A DNA stretch of 64,000 nt, from NCBI GenBank assembly GCA_963995505.1, contig OZ023183.1:12830671-12894670 (forward strand), read 5' to 3'. Shown here piece after piece: positions 12,097-24,560 of this stretch; the stretch's first letter is position 1, and every line of letters begins with the position of its first letter. A program made the position numbers and the translations under genes. The stretch comes from Hypericum androsaemum (taxonomy: Eukaryota; Streptophyta; Magnoliopsida; Malpighiales; Hypericaceae). The notes under the pieces were generated by a model. It had not been told where the DNA came from. It searched no databases and saw nothing but the letters and a program-made list of their open reading frames with translations.

Positions 12097-12987
12097 AAAT
12101 ATTAGTAAATAAACTATGGTTTGACTATATATAAATTGTAAACACAATAATAGACGAGTGTAAGAGATAACTTACAACCACACTTTGAGCAAAGTGTGAA
12201 TATCGTCTTTTCTAAGGTAGGGGACTCCAGATTGCGTCCTCCTCTTTGATCGTCACGAATTCGGATTTAATCCTGGACAAGGCCACAGCAAGCCGTGTGC
12301 CCTTAAACTCTTATTACCCGCCTTATAGCTTCAGGCCTCCATGGGTAAGAGAGTTCCCAAGGTACAACGCCCAATCATGTGAACAATAGGAAGCACTATT
12401 GAATACCTTTCGAACCTTTAGTGGTGTAGAACCCTGACACTATGCAGATGAGAATGCCTATGCTAAGGGGGAGAGAGGAGAGTAAAACTCTAAGTGAGTT
12501 TTTTGGTGTGTATCCCAAATGAGAGGAGGAGGTCCCCTTTTATAGGGAGGATTTGAGACCCCATTTAATTCTGGAATAATGGCAGTCATTAATCCCCCTA
12601 TTAACTATGGTCAATAAATGAGCGGTTACAGCCATTAACGCTCCCTATTAACCACGGTCAATAAATGAGCGGTTTCCAGAGTCATAAATCTCGAACTCAT
12701 GATGACCGATAAAATCCACATCACTTCGAAGCCAATTTTCATTCACACTGAGAATTGATTTTCTGCAAGTGTCATTCATCGTTACGAAACTTTCTCAACG
12801 TGTTTCGCATATATCATATGACACCAAAAACCAATTGGCGTGACCTGCATTAGCTCAAAGTTTCTAAGAAATTATATTTAATTAGAATTCTCTTTCTAAT
12901 TATCCTCTTAGGCCCAAACCCAACATACACCTATATGTTGGGCCAACCTCCAACAATCCAATTCTCCAACAATCCAATTCTCCAACA
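12097..12987 (-). repeat. 3' LTR of the 12-19 kb Copia element
   Basis: Near-identical to 18487-19377. It has a TATA-like CTATAAAAGG on the - strand around 12537-12546. Its inner end carries an extra tandem copy of the terminal word TCCAACAATCCAATTC (12955-12987 region) that the other LTR lacks; that one instead has an unrelated TCTTCGATGGATTAAAA. Confidence 0.93.
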
Positions 12988-13000
12988 ATCCCCCACATGA
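12988..13000 (-). other. Polypurine tract
   Basis: TCATGTGGGGGAT on the - strand, immediately upstream of the TGTTGGAGAATTGG start of the 3' LTR. This is the standard Copia arrangement for plus-strand priming. Confidence 0.85.
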
Positions 13001-13585
13001 ATGCAATTGGCTGATATGTTATGATATGAGCCTACCAATGCTACATGCAACTTGGAGTTCTGTGAGAATTAGTTGCATCAGGAAAGGTGGTTAAAGCCTT
13101 GAACCTTCCTTAGTGAAATACCTTCGGATATACTTACCAATCAGTGGACGCGATACCTTGAACTGTTCGGCATTTTATGTATACCAAGACAAAGGTACTC
13201 ACACAACTCCTTCTCAAATCACTACTCGGTTCTTTCGGTTGTGTCCATTTTGGCCCTGGACTGCCTTGGAAACTTCATCGAATGCTCTAGAGATTTAGCC
13301 CTTAACTCATCTCATAGAAGCGGCCCCTTCACATTCGACATAGGTGATCTCTTATAAGGAGTATCCTGCCATACCCCACTTATATATACTTGAAGTATAA
13401 GGATCATTAAAAGCGTATAGCTTAACCTTCCGATGGACAGGTCTATCACTCTTTCATCATAGGAATAGGTAGGAAACTCAATTTTCCGAGTGCTTTGTTC
13501 GACCCTAGCCTCACAATTCGGTTGTCCCTTTGAACCTGCAGATCGGGATTTACGATCCAGGTTGGGTTGCCATCATGGGTTTAGG

Positions 13586-15748
13586 TCATTTCGTGGGCTT
13601 TAATCCCATTCCCCTCGATGATACCTCAACTTGGTCTATCGTTAGACCCTTAGTTAATGGATCCGCGATGTTCTCTTTTGACTTTACATAGTCTAAAGAT
13701 ATCACACCCGTTCTCAATAACGTTCTCACAGATTTATGTCTACGACGTATGTGTCTAGACTTTCCATTATACACATTGTTTTTGTGCTCTTCCAATAGCT
13801 GATTGACTATCACAGTGCACGCTAATGGGAGGCACTGGTTTTGACCACATTGAAATATCCTCCAAGAAACTTCAGAGCCAATCCGCCTCTTCGGCTGCTA
13901 GATCCAACGCTATGAATTCTGATTCCATAGTTGATCTAGCAATGCAAGTTTGTTTGCATGATCTCCACGAGACCGCTGCTCCTCCAATTGTAAATATGTA
14001 TCCGCTAGTGGATTTTATATTCTTGGAGTCCGAGATCCAGTTCGCGTCTGAATACCCTTCCAGAACGGCTGGATGTCTCGTATAGTGTAATCCATAGTTA
14101 GCAGTGTACCTTAGGTATCTAAGGACTCTAACTATCACTTTCCAATGTTTATCATTGGGATTACTCGTATATCTCGACAATCTGTTTACCGAGTTTGCAA
14201 TATCTAGTCTAGTACAGTCCATGAGGTACATTAGACTGCCTATAACTCTAGAATAATCTAGTTGTCTCACACTCTCTCCGCGATTCTTGCAGAGACTTGA
14301 CGCCACTTCCATAGGAGTTCTCGCAATTACATTGCTATCCTTATCGAATTTGTCAAGTATCTTTTCGACATAGTGACCTTGGAAAAGCGCGTAACCTTCT
14401 GAAGTCTTGGTGATTTTTATCCCAAGTATTATATCAGCTTGTCCCAAGTCTTTCATGTCAAAATTTTGCGACAACATTCTCTTGGTAATTTTGATATTAT
14501 CATTATTACCCACGATCAACATGTCATCTACGTAGAGACAAACTACCACATAGTCGTTATCATCTCTTTTCACGTAGACACATTTATCACATTGGTTTAC
14601 CTGAAACCCGTTAGATAGCATTACACTATCAAACTTTTTGTGCCATTGTTTAGGTACTTGTTTTAGTCCATATAAGGATTTTACAAGTTTACACACCTTA
14701 TGTTCTTTACCTGGAACCACAAACCCTTCGGGTTGTTCCATGTAAATCTCCTCTTCCAAATCTCCATTAAGGAAGGCCGTCTTCACATCCATTTGATGGA
14801 TCTCTAGGTTAAACAAAGCCGCCAAGGCTATGACTAACCTAATAGATGTTTTCCTGGAGACATGAGCATATGTGTCAAAATAATCAACACCCTCAGTTTC
14901 CTTGTAGCCTTTAACAACAAGTCTCGCCTTGTACTTATCCACTGTACCATCAGGCTTCATCTTCTTTTTGAAGATCCACTTATGGCCTAGTGGTTTACTA
15001 TCCTGAGGTAGATCTACTAGTTCCCAAGTGTGATTGTGTAAGATAGACTCTATCTCACTATTCACCGCTTCCTTCCAAAGAGCAGAGTCTGTAGAAGACA
15101 TTGCTTCTTTGTAGGTTACTGGATCCTTTTCTAACAGATATGTTAGGAAATCTGATCCGAAGGACTTTTCTTTTCTAGCCCTTTTCCCACGCCTAGGCTC
15201 TTCAACTTCATCTTGAGGTTCCTCTCCCCCCATATTGCTTCCACTTTGGTCAACTTGACGGTCAACACCAGTTCGAGCTTTGTGAGGAAAGATTTTCTCA
15301 AAGAATGAAGCATCCCTAGCTTCTATGATAGTATTTACGTGGACATCAGAGTTATCTGACTTGTGTACTAAGAATCGATATGCAGCACTATCTTGTGCAT
15401 AATCGATAAATACACAATCCACCGTCTTGGGTCCTATCCTTGTCCGTTTAGGAGGAGGGATCAAAACCTTAGCAAGATATCCCCAAACCCTTAGGAATTT
15501 GTAGCTAGGTGCATGACCTTTTCACAACTCATAAGGCATTTTATCCAACCTTTTGTGCAGTACTGTATTGAGCACATAGTTGGCCGAAAGTACAGCTTCC
15601 CCCCACAACTTCGAAGATTCTTGATCTTCTTCCCAAGTTGTTTCTCGACTTCATTCTTATGGTGAATGAGTAAATCTATTGCTTTGTCTTTACTTCTCAT
15701 CAAGTAGACATAGCAATCTCTTATACAATCATCGATCAAGTCTTGCAC
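13586..15748 (-). pseudogene. Copia pol: integrase tail, reverse transcriptase, RNase H
   Basis: The 15464-13872 frame (530 codons) starts in the linker after integrase (acidic, [19 protein letters not shown]). It then gives the Copia [58 protein letters not shown] and the catalytic [10 protein letters not shown]. RNase H follows with [19 protein letters not shown] and [16 protein letters not shown] after EEADWL ends the frame, and a frameshift precedes the C-terminal YNGKSRHIRRRHKSVRTLL (13813-13586). Upstream, 15748-15491 has an integrase core fragment (RSKDKAIDLLIHHKNEVEKQ) in another frame; about 60 residues, including the expected last acidic residue, appear missing. A stop also replaces the Trp of ELWKGHAPS near 15523. 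Confidence 0.93.
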
Positions 15749-15779
15749 TTGTATTTATGATCGATGTTGACTTGGGTAA

Positions 15780-17150
15780 TAGGTTTAGTGACATAAGTCT
15801 TTGTAAAGACTTATAATCCATATGACCTAATCTACCAAACCACAATTGTAATGACTCACGAGAATATGCAAAATTTGCATTCTTCCCAACATTCATTACA
15901 AATGTACTAGTGCTAACCTCGCAGGTCGCACCTCTATGAATTTATTGCACACCTTGCCTTAAAGGCTAAAGTCAGTACACTCACCTTGAAAAAGTTGTTA
16001 GTCAAATGACCCTTGCCAACAAACATTCTCCCCTTCAACATAATGACTTTTCAGACTCAAACACGAGTCGAAAGCCTTTATTGTTGAACACAGCTCCGGA
16101 AAGGAGATTCTTCGAATCTCAGGCACATGTAACACATTGGTTAGTTCTTGCCCGAGATTGCCTTGAGCACAACCATCCCTTTGCCTTCAACCTTGGATCC
16201 TGCCGAGCTTTGCATGTAGCAATTTTCATCATCCACAAGTTGATAGGTCATAAATATCTATTTGTTCGCACAAATATGGTGTGTGGCCCTAATGTCCACC
16301 CACCCACAAAATTCACTTCGACACAAGACCATGAGGTTCATGTCATCAACGTCGAAGCTCAAGCTTGTCTTATTGACATTAGCACGAGCATGCTTCTAAT
16401 TCTTGCCCTTAGTGGCATCACGTTTGTAGCAACCCCTAGCTCCAAGGCTAGATTTGCCACAAACAAAGAAGGTATTGGTGAAGCTTTTATTATGAGCATC
16501 TCCCTCTGAATTATTAGAGCATTTCTACTAATTCCAACAGGGAGCTCCCACCAACCTCAACCACACTGGTCTTAGCAACCATGTCGTTTAGTTTCTTCTC
16601 AACTTTTCAGTTATCTTGCTCGATACACAACCTTCTCAAAAAGGTCATCGAGACTCATCACCTTCCTCTTGTATTTGAGGTATCTCTTGACGTCCTTTCA
16701 AGATGGCGGCAATTTTTTTAATCACAATCATCACTTGTAATGCATCATGGATTAGAGTCTTAAGAAGATCTCTAATATCCTCCTCGAAGTCACTCTCTTT
16801 GAGATACCAGTCAAGTTCAAGGTAGTCAAGAAGAACATTATCATTTGTTGCCACCTCTTGAAGTTACTACCCTTGAACTTTTCCGATTTCTCAGATTGAG
16901 AAAACAACAATGATTTTTCTTGAAACCAGCATCACGGCCTCAGCGCCGCTAGCTCTCATTACCAGAACCTCAGCGTTCAAGTCTTTGTTAGTGTTAATCT
17001 CATCCAACCAGATATCGTAACCCAACGAAATATTACATCTATAAATTTTAGGAAGCAATAAGCTTGGGCCAATATTCACAATTGTAGAACGTCGAACATG
17101 AAAAATAACAGATCGGATGGTCGTGATTGGCCGAACAACCACTTGCTGCG
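15780..17150 (-). pseudogene. Copia gag and pre-integrase remnant
   Basis: On the - strand near 15800-15850 the pre-integrase motif reads LWFGRLGHMDYKSLQRLM, with Phe in place of the expected zinc-ligand His. Near 16385-16470 a gag zinc knuckle is recognisable as FFVCGKSSLGARGCYKRDATK, with the first Cys and the His lost. The 16854-16645 frame (LLKTLIHDALQ, then KKIAAILKGRQEIPQ) fits a frameshifted gag. The 17142-16891 frame may be gag or leader; I cannot tell. Confidence 0.7.
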
Positions 17151-18486
17151 TGAGTTTCCTTACTGCTCAATTTCCATGCATCATGGAAACGAACCCAATG
17201 TTAGTACTTGAGCAGAGAATTATTTTGCCAGTACGCCACTCTTAAGCTTAAAAGCGATGCTATGGGCCACACCGCCAAAGAAGCTATACCGTGGGCCTTT
17301 TTTTTTGGGCTTAACCTAATTTTACACTCCAAATAATTTATCACAAGCTCAAGCCTAGCACTAGGGAGTAACCCGAGATTAAAAATAAGGAAAGCAACAC
17401 TAGTGCTCTCAAAACTAATTAATTTCCACACCAATGAGTGACAACACCCAATTCCGGTTTCTCCTTTTAACGCAATAACTCACATATTACATATTAGTTA
17501 GCCTTCTATTAATATCATAACGCCTGGGTTCAAATGCTTGCTTCTACATGAATTCACCGTTATGAAAAAATCATACGTTACTCGCTTGTGATTAAAAACT
17601 CAAAATTGGTTTTATTTTCATCACTTAATTGCAGGAGCAATGAAACAATATTTAATTGTTTTCTATTGTAACGCTTTCTTGAAACTTCAAAGCTGTAAGA
17701 CTTATTGTTTAACTTCACAGACAGAAAACAATTGAAGAAATTATCAAATAATTCTCAAAGCCGTAAGACTTATTATTTAATTGTTTCCCTTTTTCCGTTG
17801 CATGAATCAACGAAACAATGAAATGGTTAATAGGTTTGAACCCAACACATTTAAAGTATTTCTATAATTAAAGAAGAAATACAGTAATTGTTTCACAATT
17901 TATATTTATACTGCTCACAAAATAGCATTTAACTCAAAAGATATTTTTCTGTGAGCACTTTCAACTAAAACTTGAAAGCCGTAATCGATTAATTAAATGC
18001 ACGAACAATAGTCTATTGGCGTTATATTATTTAAACGCCAAGCTCCAAGTTATGCTCGTGGCTCAAATAAAGCTAAAAGCTAAAAGCTTGTAACCTAATC
18101 AATCAGCCGTTATTCATGAAAGATTAACGAAATGAAACTTTCTAAATCAATTTTCGTTATAACGTTCATTGTTTAATTATAATACTTAATTGAACATCAC
18201 AGTATACTATTTAAGCTCAAATTAAAATTTCCAGATTATTAGCTTGCGTTGTCGACATTCTTTGCAATTTAGTTCTAGGTTTAAAATAATACGACAGGAC
18301 ACAGATTGCAAATATGTAGTTTTACGCTACAGAAAAACTACTCGACAACCGCAATAATATATAACTAGTAATTGTGATATACTAAAGAGCATTTGTTACA
18401 GTAATACTTCTCGCTGTGATACTATATCTACGATTAACAAACCAGTTTACTAATATTTAATAACTATGCTGATAAGAGTTTAAGAT
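17151..18486 (-). other. Untranslated leader of the Copia element
   Basis: About 1.3 kb between the 5' LTR and the recognisable gag remnant. AT-rich, no reading frame of note. Confidence 0.5.
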
Positions 18487-19377
18487 TGTTAGAAATATTA
18501 GTAAATAAACTATGGTTTAACTATATATAAATCGTAAACACAATAATAGACGAGTGTAAGAGATAACTTACAACCACACTTTGAGCAAAGCGTGAATATC
18601 GTCTTTTCTAAGGTAGGGGACTCCAGATTGCGTCCTCCTCTTTGATCATCACGAATTCGGATTTAATCCTGGACGAGGCCACAGCAAGCCGTGTGCCCTT
18701 AAACTCTTATTACCCGCCTTATAGCTTCAGGCCTCCATGGGTAAGAGAGTTCCCAAGGTACAACGCCCAATCACGTGAACAATAGGAAGTACTATTGAAC
18801 ACCTTTCGAACCTTTAGTGGTGTAGAACCCTGACACTATACAAATGAGAATGCCTATGCTAAAGGGGAGAGAGGAGAGTAAAACTCTAAGTGAGTTTTTT
18901 GGTGTGTATCCCAAATGAGAGGAGGAAATCCCCTTTTATATGGAGGATTTGAGACCCCATTTAATTCTGGAATAATGGCAGTCATTAATCCCCCTATTAA
19001 CTATGGTCAATAAATGAGCGGTTACAGCCATTAACGCTCCCTATTAACCACGGTCAATAAATGAGCGGTTACCAGAGTCATAAATCTCGAACTCATGATG
19101 ACCGATAAAACCCACATCACTTCGAAGCCAATTTTCATTCACACTGAGAATTGATTTTCTGCAAGTGTCATTCATCGTTACGAAACTTTCTCAACGTGTT
19201 TCGCATATATCATATGACACCAAAAACCAATTGGCGTGACCTTCATTAGCTCAAAGTTAATAAAAAATTATATTTAATTAGAATTCTCTTTCTAATTATC
19301 CTCTTAGACCCAAACCCAACATACACCTATATGTTGGGCTAACCTCTTCGATGGATTAAAAATCCAATTCTCCAACA
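18487..19377 (-). repeat. 5' LTR of the 12-19 kb Copia element
   Basis: Begins TGTTGGAGAATTGG and ends CTAATATTTCTAACA on the - strand, so it has TG...CA ends. TATA-like CTATAAAAGG-type sequence is altered here (CATATAAAAGG, - strand). Confidence 0.93.
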
Positions 19378-20719
19378 ATTAAGACCCTACAATGTGGAGT
19401 AATAATTGGTACTGTACGGAGTAAATTTGTAGCACTAAGCTTGTCAGGAAAAAGTTGGCGCAATACCGTAGCAATAATAATGGTAATGTACATTGTCGAC
19501 ATGAACCATGGATTGTCTTTTTGAGTAGGACAATAATTTATGAATTGTTCAGCTTTATTTGACTACAGACCAGTACAAGTCAATTTCTCATTATTGATCT
19601 TCAAAAAAAAATCTCATTATTGAAAACTTTAATTTTGAAGAAAATTATAATAAATTTCGGTTTCTAGCTATAGTAGAGTTTCTGCTTCAGAGCAGTATCA
19701 ATGATTTGACGAGTTGCACCATTTTTTTCTAGTGCTTTTTTTGGGATAGATTTCTATTTATTAGTTGTTGCACCATTTTTCACGCATTTTCGACACATTT
19801 TGGCATACTTTTCGTCTCGTGATCACGAATAGTTTGAGGGTTTTTTTCCTCAAAAAAATAGATTTTTTTTTAATTTTTTAGGTGTCTTTTTCTCATATTC
19901 CTTTTCAGTATCTATTTTTTAAATACTAGCAGACTTGACGAATTGGCTTATAATAATTTTTTATTCTCCCTTCCTTCTATTTCATATAGTTTGTCTTATA
20001 AGTCTATCTCTTAAATTTTTGTAGTATCTCTCTTATACGTTGGTGTCTAAAATTATTGATTTTTTGGAGAAAAATTAAATTGATTGTAAGATTTTATTTA
20101 TCTATAAAACAACTGGTTAATTTTTGCTATGTATCAGAAAATCTGTCAATAATAATTAATTATATTTTTAATTAATCTGCATTAAATTGACCGAAGTTTT
20201 TTTTGGGAATGTAATAAACATTATCACTTTCAAAAAATCTTAAATATTATCTAAGAGTGATTTTTTTATAATATTTTTTATCGGAATATTAATTATGCAT
20301 TAGGATCCTTTCTTTACATTATAAAGTGTTTGAGCAGCAAGTGACATACATCATCTTGATCAACCTTACAATAAATTGCAACGTTTTCAGATTGTGATTT
20401 GACAGAGGAAAAAGTCAAATAAGCATAACAAACCCCATTATTCATTTGAGAAAATATCCGAGACTGAGAGGGAGGTCCAGTAGCTACCGACACACCATAG
20501 CAATGAGTAGACATAAATTATTATTTTTAATTTTTAGATTTGAACTGTCTCAAGAATTATTTTCGGCGTGATAATATTAATTTTTTAATTAGTTAAAATA
20601 ATATATTTACTTCAAATTGAGAGTTACCAAGGAGAAGACGCAGACGTGGGATGTACAGATTAGACACGTACAAAACAGAGAAAAAATTAGCGGGGACTCT
20701 CTTTTTTTCTCTCAGAGAT
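19378..20719. other. Intergenic AT-rich DNA
   Basis: No supported gene. The word GTTGCACCATTTTT occurs twice (about 19711 and 19777) around a short T-rich spacer. Small open frames near 20314-20778 have no recognisable content. Confidence 0.5.
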
Positions 20720-20727
20720 AATGTACC

Positions 20728-21159
20728 CACGGTTTTAAAAAACGCAGTCCGACCGGTTGGACTACGAAATGGGCACAAGACCGGGGTCTGTACTAATCAG
20801 ATAAAATTTGGTTGGACCGGCTGATTTTTAGGTCCATCCTGACCGGTTGAACCTGGTTAGTACAAAAATGGACGAAATTGACTTTTTTTGTGATTTTTGA
20901 GAAAAAAAATTGATTTGACAAGTTTATAAAGTAATAAATAAATAAATAAGTAGATTTATAGAGAGTAGAGATAAAAAATTAAGTCTAATTTTTTTAATGA
21001 AAAATAAGTATATTTTAACCTACATATTTATATATTATTTAAAATATTTAAAAATAAAAATATTTTTAGTCTGACTGGTGGTCCGACTGGTCCGACCAGT
21101 CGACTTGGAAAATAGTTAGAATTCCGGGTCGTAGCTCCGGGCCGGGTTTTAAAACTATG
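20728..21159. mobile_element. hAT-type MITE
   Basis: A 432-bp non-coding element flanked by identical 8-bp duplications AATGTACC (20720-20727 and 21160-21167). Termini are CACGGTTTTAAAA on the left and CATAGTTTTAAAA (complement) on the right. The sub-ends are rich in GACCGG words. This layout is typical of plant hAT MITEs whose ends read CA(T/C)RGTTTTAAAACC. Confidence 0.85.
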
Positions 21160-21249
21160 AATGTACCCACGTAGAGATAAATATATAAAAGAAAAAAGGG
21201 AATGCATGATTTTTTAAGAAGGATGTCACGAAACCTAATATTAAATAAA

Positions 21250-22629
21250 GAGATTGACCACCAATTATCCGGGCAGGTCCAGGGCAGCTACCCGTCCAAA
21301 CCCGCCCGAAACGACGTCGTTTGGAGACGACGTGGCGAAAGACTTTCTTAAGTTAAAGCTGACGTGGACCGTGGTAAATTACATATTCAGTCCCTAATCA
21401 CCAATCTTCCTCCATCTCTGTCCACTCTTCTTCTTCTTCTTCTTCTTCTTCTTCTTCTTCTTCTTCTTCTTCCTCCTTCGTCTCTCCCTTTCTTTCTCCT
21501 CCTCCACCTAATATATGATAGCCGACTCATCCATTTCTCCCCCCTCTAGCCGCTCAAAACCCTAGAGTACCGAAAACCCTAGCACAGTCTGGTCTCCATC
21601 GAAGAAACCATGGCAGAGAGCGTGGGGGTTTCAGGAGAGGCTTCGGCCACAGAGGAGGTAGGGGCCCACGTGGCAGAGGTCGCTGGCGAGCGAGGTGACG
21701 GGACGAGGATGAGAGGTGGGTCCTAGTGAAAAAGCTCGGACGACGAGGTGGGGTTAATTTGGTGGATTGGTCGACCATGTTTTGAGCGACCTCTTTTACC
21801 TTTAGCGGCAACCGTGTTTCTAGATATGAGGTTTAACTGTTCAAGGGCCTCCTTGATCGTCAACTCCTGCTTCCACCGTTCTCACTGGTGATCTTCAACG
21901 GCGACTTCTTAATGCAATCTATATCCGCCATTGGAGAACACTATCTATGTCCGACCCAATTAGATAGATTGCTGACAGTCGATTGGAGCTTACTATGGGT
22001 ATCACCATCAACATTACAAGATATCGATGCCGCACCGGAGGAGCGCGCTAGGGGTATCACCGAAGAAAAGGCTTTATCCTGAACCCAGTAAACCGGCGGC
22101 AAAGTAGACGCTACGTGATGGCGAAAGAAGCTTGAGGTCGTAGAAGTCGATTCCTTCCAGAGCGTTAACACCGTCTCGTCGTCCAAATCGGCCCTAGACG
22201 CAGCCGCCAAAGTCGTTAATTGCTTCCTAGCCTAACAATTCGCATCGAACTGTTTGTCGTTCTGATTCTGGTCGATTTCGTTCCCTTTCAATATTGATGT
22301 TCTGATTCTTGTCGATTTTGGGTGAATGCCCTTTGTGACTGGGATTGGCTATGGACGGTGAGGATGCTAAATTAGTATTTGGCCTTAGTACGATAGTCGT
22401 CTCAAAAAATTAGGACCATTTTTGAAAATTTTGCCTTGCCAACTCATAGCCACGTGTCTTCCATGTCATCTAAAAAATGATGTCATTTCGGGCGGGTTTT
22501 GACGGGTCTGCCTTGGACCTGCTCGGATAATTGGTGGTCAACCACAGGGTACTAAAATACCAATTTGAAATCGCATGGTACTCTGGGTAAAACGGGTGAA
22601 ACCACAGGGTACTAAAATAAATTTATCCA
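21250..22629. mobile_element. MULE-like element with asymmetric terminal inverted repeats
   Basis: An inverted repeat of roughly 60-70 bp (left 21252-21320, ATTGACCACCAATTATCCG and onward) matches the complement of about 22475-22547. The right end continues outward with two copies of ACCACAGGGTACTAAAAT that the left end lacks, so the left tip seems lost. TTAAATAAA flanks both sides (21241-21249 and 22630-22638), a plausible 9-bp target duplication. The interior, 1.1 kb, is GC-richer than its surroundings and holds a (CTT)n run and UTR-like CCCTAG words. It could be captured host sequence; no protein family was recognised. Confidence 0.65.
21427..21472. repeat. (CTT)n microsatellite
   Basis: About fifteen uninterrupted CTT units inside the MULE-like element, as often seen in plant 5' leaders. 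Confidence 0.95.
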
Positions 22630-22807
22630 TTAAATAAATGGGTGACGATACAAAAAAATGAAAAAATAGGCGAATGACAAAGACACCTAACAAATAACAA
22701 ATATCAGTAAGTTGATTGCAAGGTTACGTGGGTTGAAATAATGGTCGAACGATTAGCTACGAGAGCCAACTATCTTTGTAAAGAGGTAGAACCAAGTGGA
22801 TAATTGT

Positions 22808-24109
22808 TGATGTGTGTCTAAAACAAGCATTAAACGCATAGGATTTTGAATCGTTTATGTACGTTTATCTTTAGTTTAGTATCATTTTAGTAAACAATTA
22901 AGTTTTGGGTGACTAATGAGTTCTTTCTACTAAATTGTAGGAAAAGGAGGCAAATTTGGTAAGGAATTATACTTGAAGAAGGAGTCCAGCAGAGATAGTT
23001 GACTTGCAAGGGAATTTTAGTCAACTTTGGAGCCGAATCAGAGGACGCGTATTTGACAGACAATTGAAGATATTTCTTTCTTCTTTCCGTGCATATAAAG
23101 AACGCCTAAATCGGAGATCGAGAAAGGAAGTTACGAACAAAATACTGAAGGCTAGTCTGGCAGATTATTATTAGCAAATTTTAAGGGCCAATTTTGGAAA
23201 TTCAGTCGTCTGATCCCTTAGGACACTGTGGACGACCCATTAGGTTTTTACACTTAGTAGGGCTTATATATAACCCTCTAGACTTATTTTAAGAGAACTT
23301 TTCATTCCAGAGAATATAACCTATTTTACTTTGTCTTTGTCACGACTATGAGGGACTAAACCTCTAGGTAGATTTGAGGGAGGAGACCCAAGAATTTGGT
23401 TGTGAGGATCAGGTTTTATTAATTTATCTCAGTAGTATTTACTTATTTCCTTATGCTTATTATTGTTCTTGAACGGTTTGCGTTTGTGAATTTATTCTTG
23501 AACATATTTGCCTTTGATTTTTGATTAGCGGTTGCAGTTAGGAATTGAACCTTGGAGCAAGGTTAATTCAGCGAAGAATGGTCGTTACCAAACTAATTAA
23601 CTAAGAATAAGTAAGGCTAGTTTGTAGATATCAAAATTTTGAGTATAATCGCTAGGAGTAGGAACATCTATTCTTAATGCTATTATCTTATAGAATAGAA
23701 ATCGATCGATATTCTATCTATTAGGTGATAAACAACTAGTTAGGCGATCGTTTGGCTAGTTGATTGTTAGATGTTTGTGGTCTCTTTGCGGTTGCGGGAG
23801 ATTTACACCTACTTGCTACATGTGTTAGATTATCTTTTGTGATCCAGTGATCAACCAACCTGTCGTGGTACTCCGATCTCGAATCTGCCGCTTTTCTCTT
23901 ATTGATTTCACTACTCTTCTTTCTTTTGTGTTCGTTGATTTCGTACAACTTTGAATCCACAAAACCCTTTTTTTTACTTTTGTGTTATTAGTTAGATTAA
24001 TTGAGTATTCGTTCCTCCTTGGATCTGACTCGGTATCTTCCCTTGCTTACTACAAGTTTACGAGCTGCAAAATATCGGTTTATTTTGAGGGGCCTCGACA
24101 CGCTCGTCA
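22808..24109 (+). mobile_element. Solo LTR of a Gypsy element
   Basis: A 1302-bp sequence starts TGATGTGTGTCTAAAA and ends CACGCTCGTCA, flanked by identical 5-bp duplications ATTGT (22803-22807 and 24110-24114). It is homologous along its length, in inverted orientation, to the LTR at 34310-36440. No internal region is present, so it is the product of LTR-LTR recombination. The ORF at 23960-23736 is a by-product. Confidence 0.93.
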
Positions 24110-24189
24110 ATTGTCGAGACAAACATTGGCTGACAAACACAAGGCTATATTAGAGACGTAACCTTATGAAGATATTTTAATTTTCTGTT

Positions 24190-24560
24190 TTAACGCCTCA
24201 TTGTTGTTGTTGTTGGCTGCCCAAACTGTCGTTGTCTGATGGTTTTCTAGGGCCTTGTTTGTTTTTTGTTTGTAATTTTGTTTTATACTTAGATCAGCTT
24301 TGTTCTGATCTATTGGGTCTGCTTTTGATCTTTTTTTTATGTTGTGTGATGTTTTATTTGGATCAACTTAGGTTTGATCTGAGATTTCTACAGATCTCGA
24401 CCCATTTTCTTTTTGCCCAGGTAGATAAACTTATTTCGATTGGATGCGTCTAACTTTGGCTCTCATTTAGGGTGCTTTTTGTATGCGTTCAAAATTCCAT
24501 GAGGATACGTCTATGCATTTGGGGTGCATTTTGTGCTTTCTAATATTTAAAGGATTTAAT
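24190..24560 (+). repeat. Fragment of the 5-kb/51-kb retroposon family
   Basis: Shares with 5400-5640 the order GATCTGAGATTTCTACAGATC, CCCAGGTAGATAAACTTATTTC, GGATGCGTCTAACTTTGGC and TTGTATGCGTTCAAAATTCC. Both ends are diverged or truncated and no target duplication was found. Confidence 0.65.

Larger units (their letters stand above)
12097..19377 (-). mobile_element. Decayed Copia LTR retrotransposon with both LTRs
   Basis: Direct repeats of about 890 bp (12097-12987 and 18487-19377) enclose 5.5 kb whose - strand reads gag, integrase fragments, reverse transcriptase and RNase H in Copia order. A polypurine tract (ATGTGGGGGATTG on the - strand) abuts the 3' LTR at 12988. The LTRs differ by roughly two dozen substitutions by eye plus changes at their ends, so the insertion is moderately old. 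The outer left end lacks the CTAACA tip seen at the other LTR, and no matching 5-bp target duplication is visible. The sequence after the 5' LTR gives only a poor primer-binding match. Several stops, frameshifts and an integrase deletion make it non-autonomous. Confidence 0.93.

Noticed and set aside
13825..14085. 86-codon + strand frame in the Copia RNase H region
   Set aside because: Antisense shadow of the pol reading frame.
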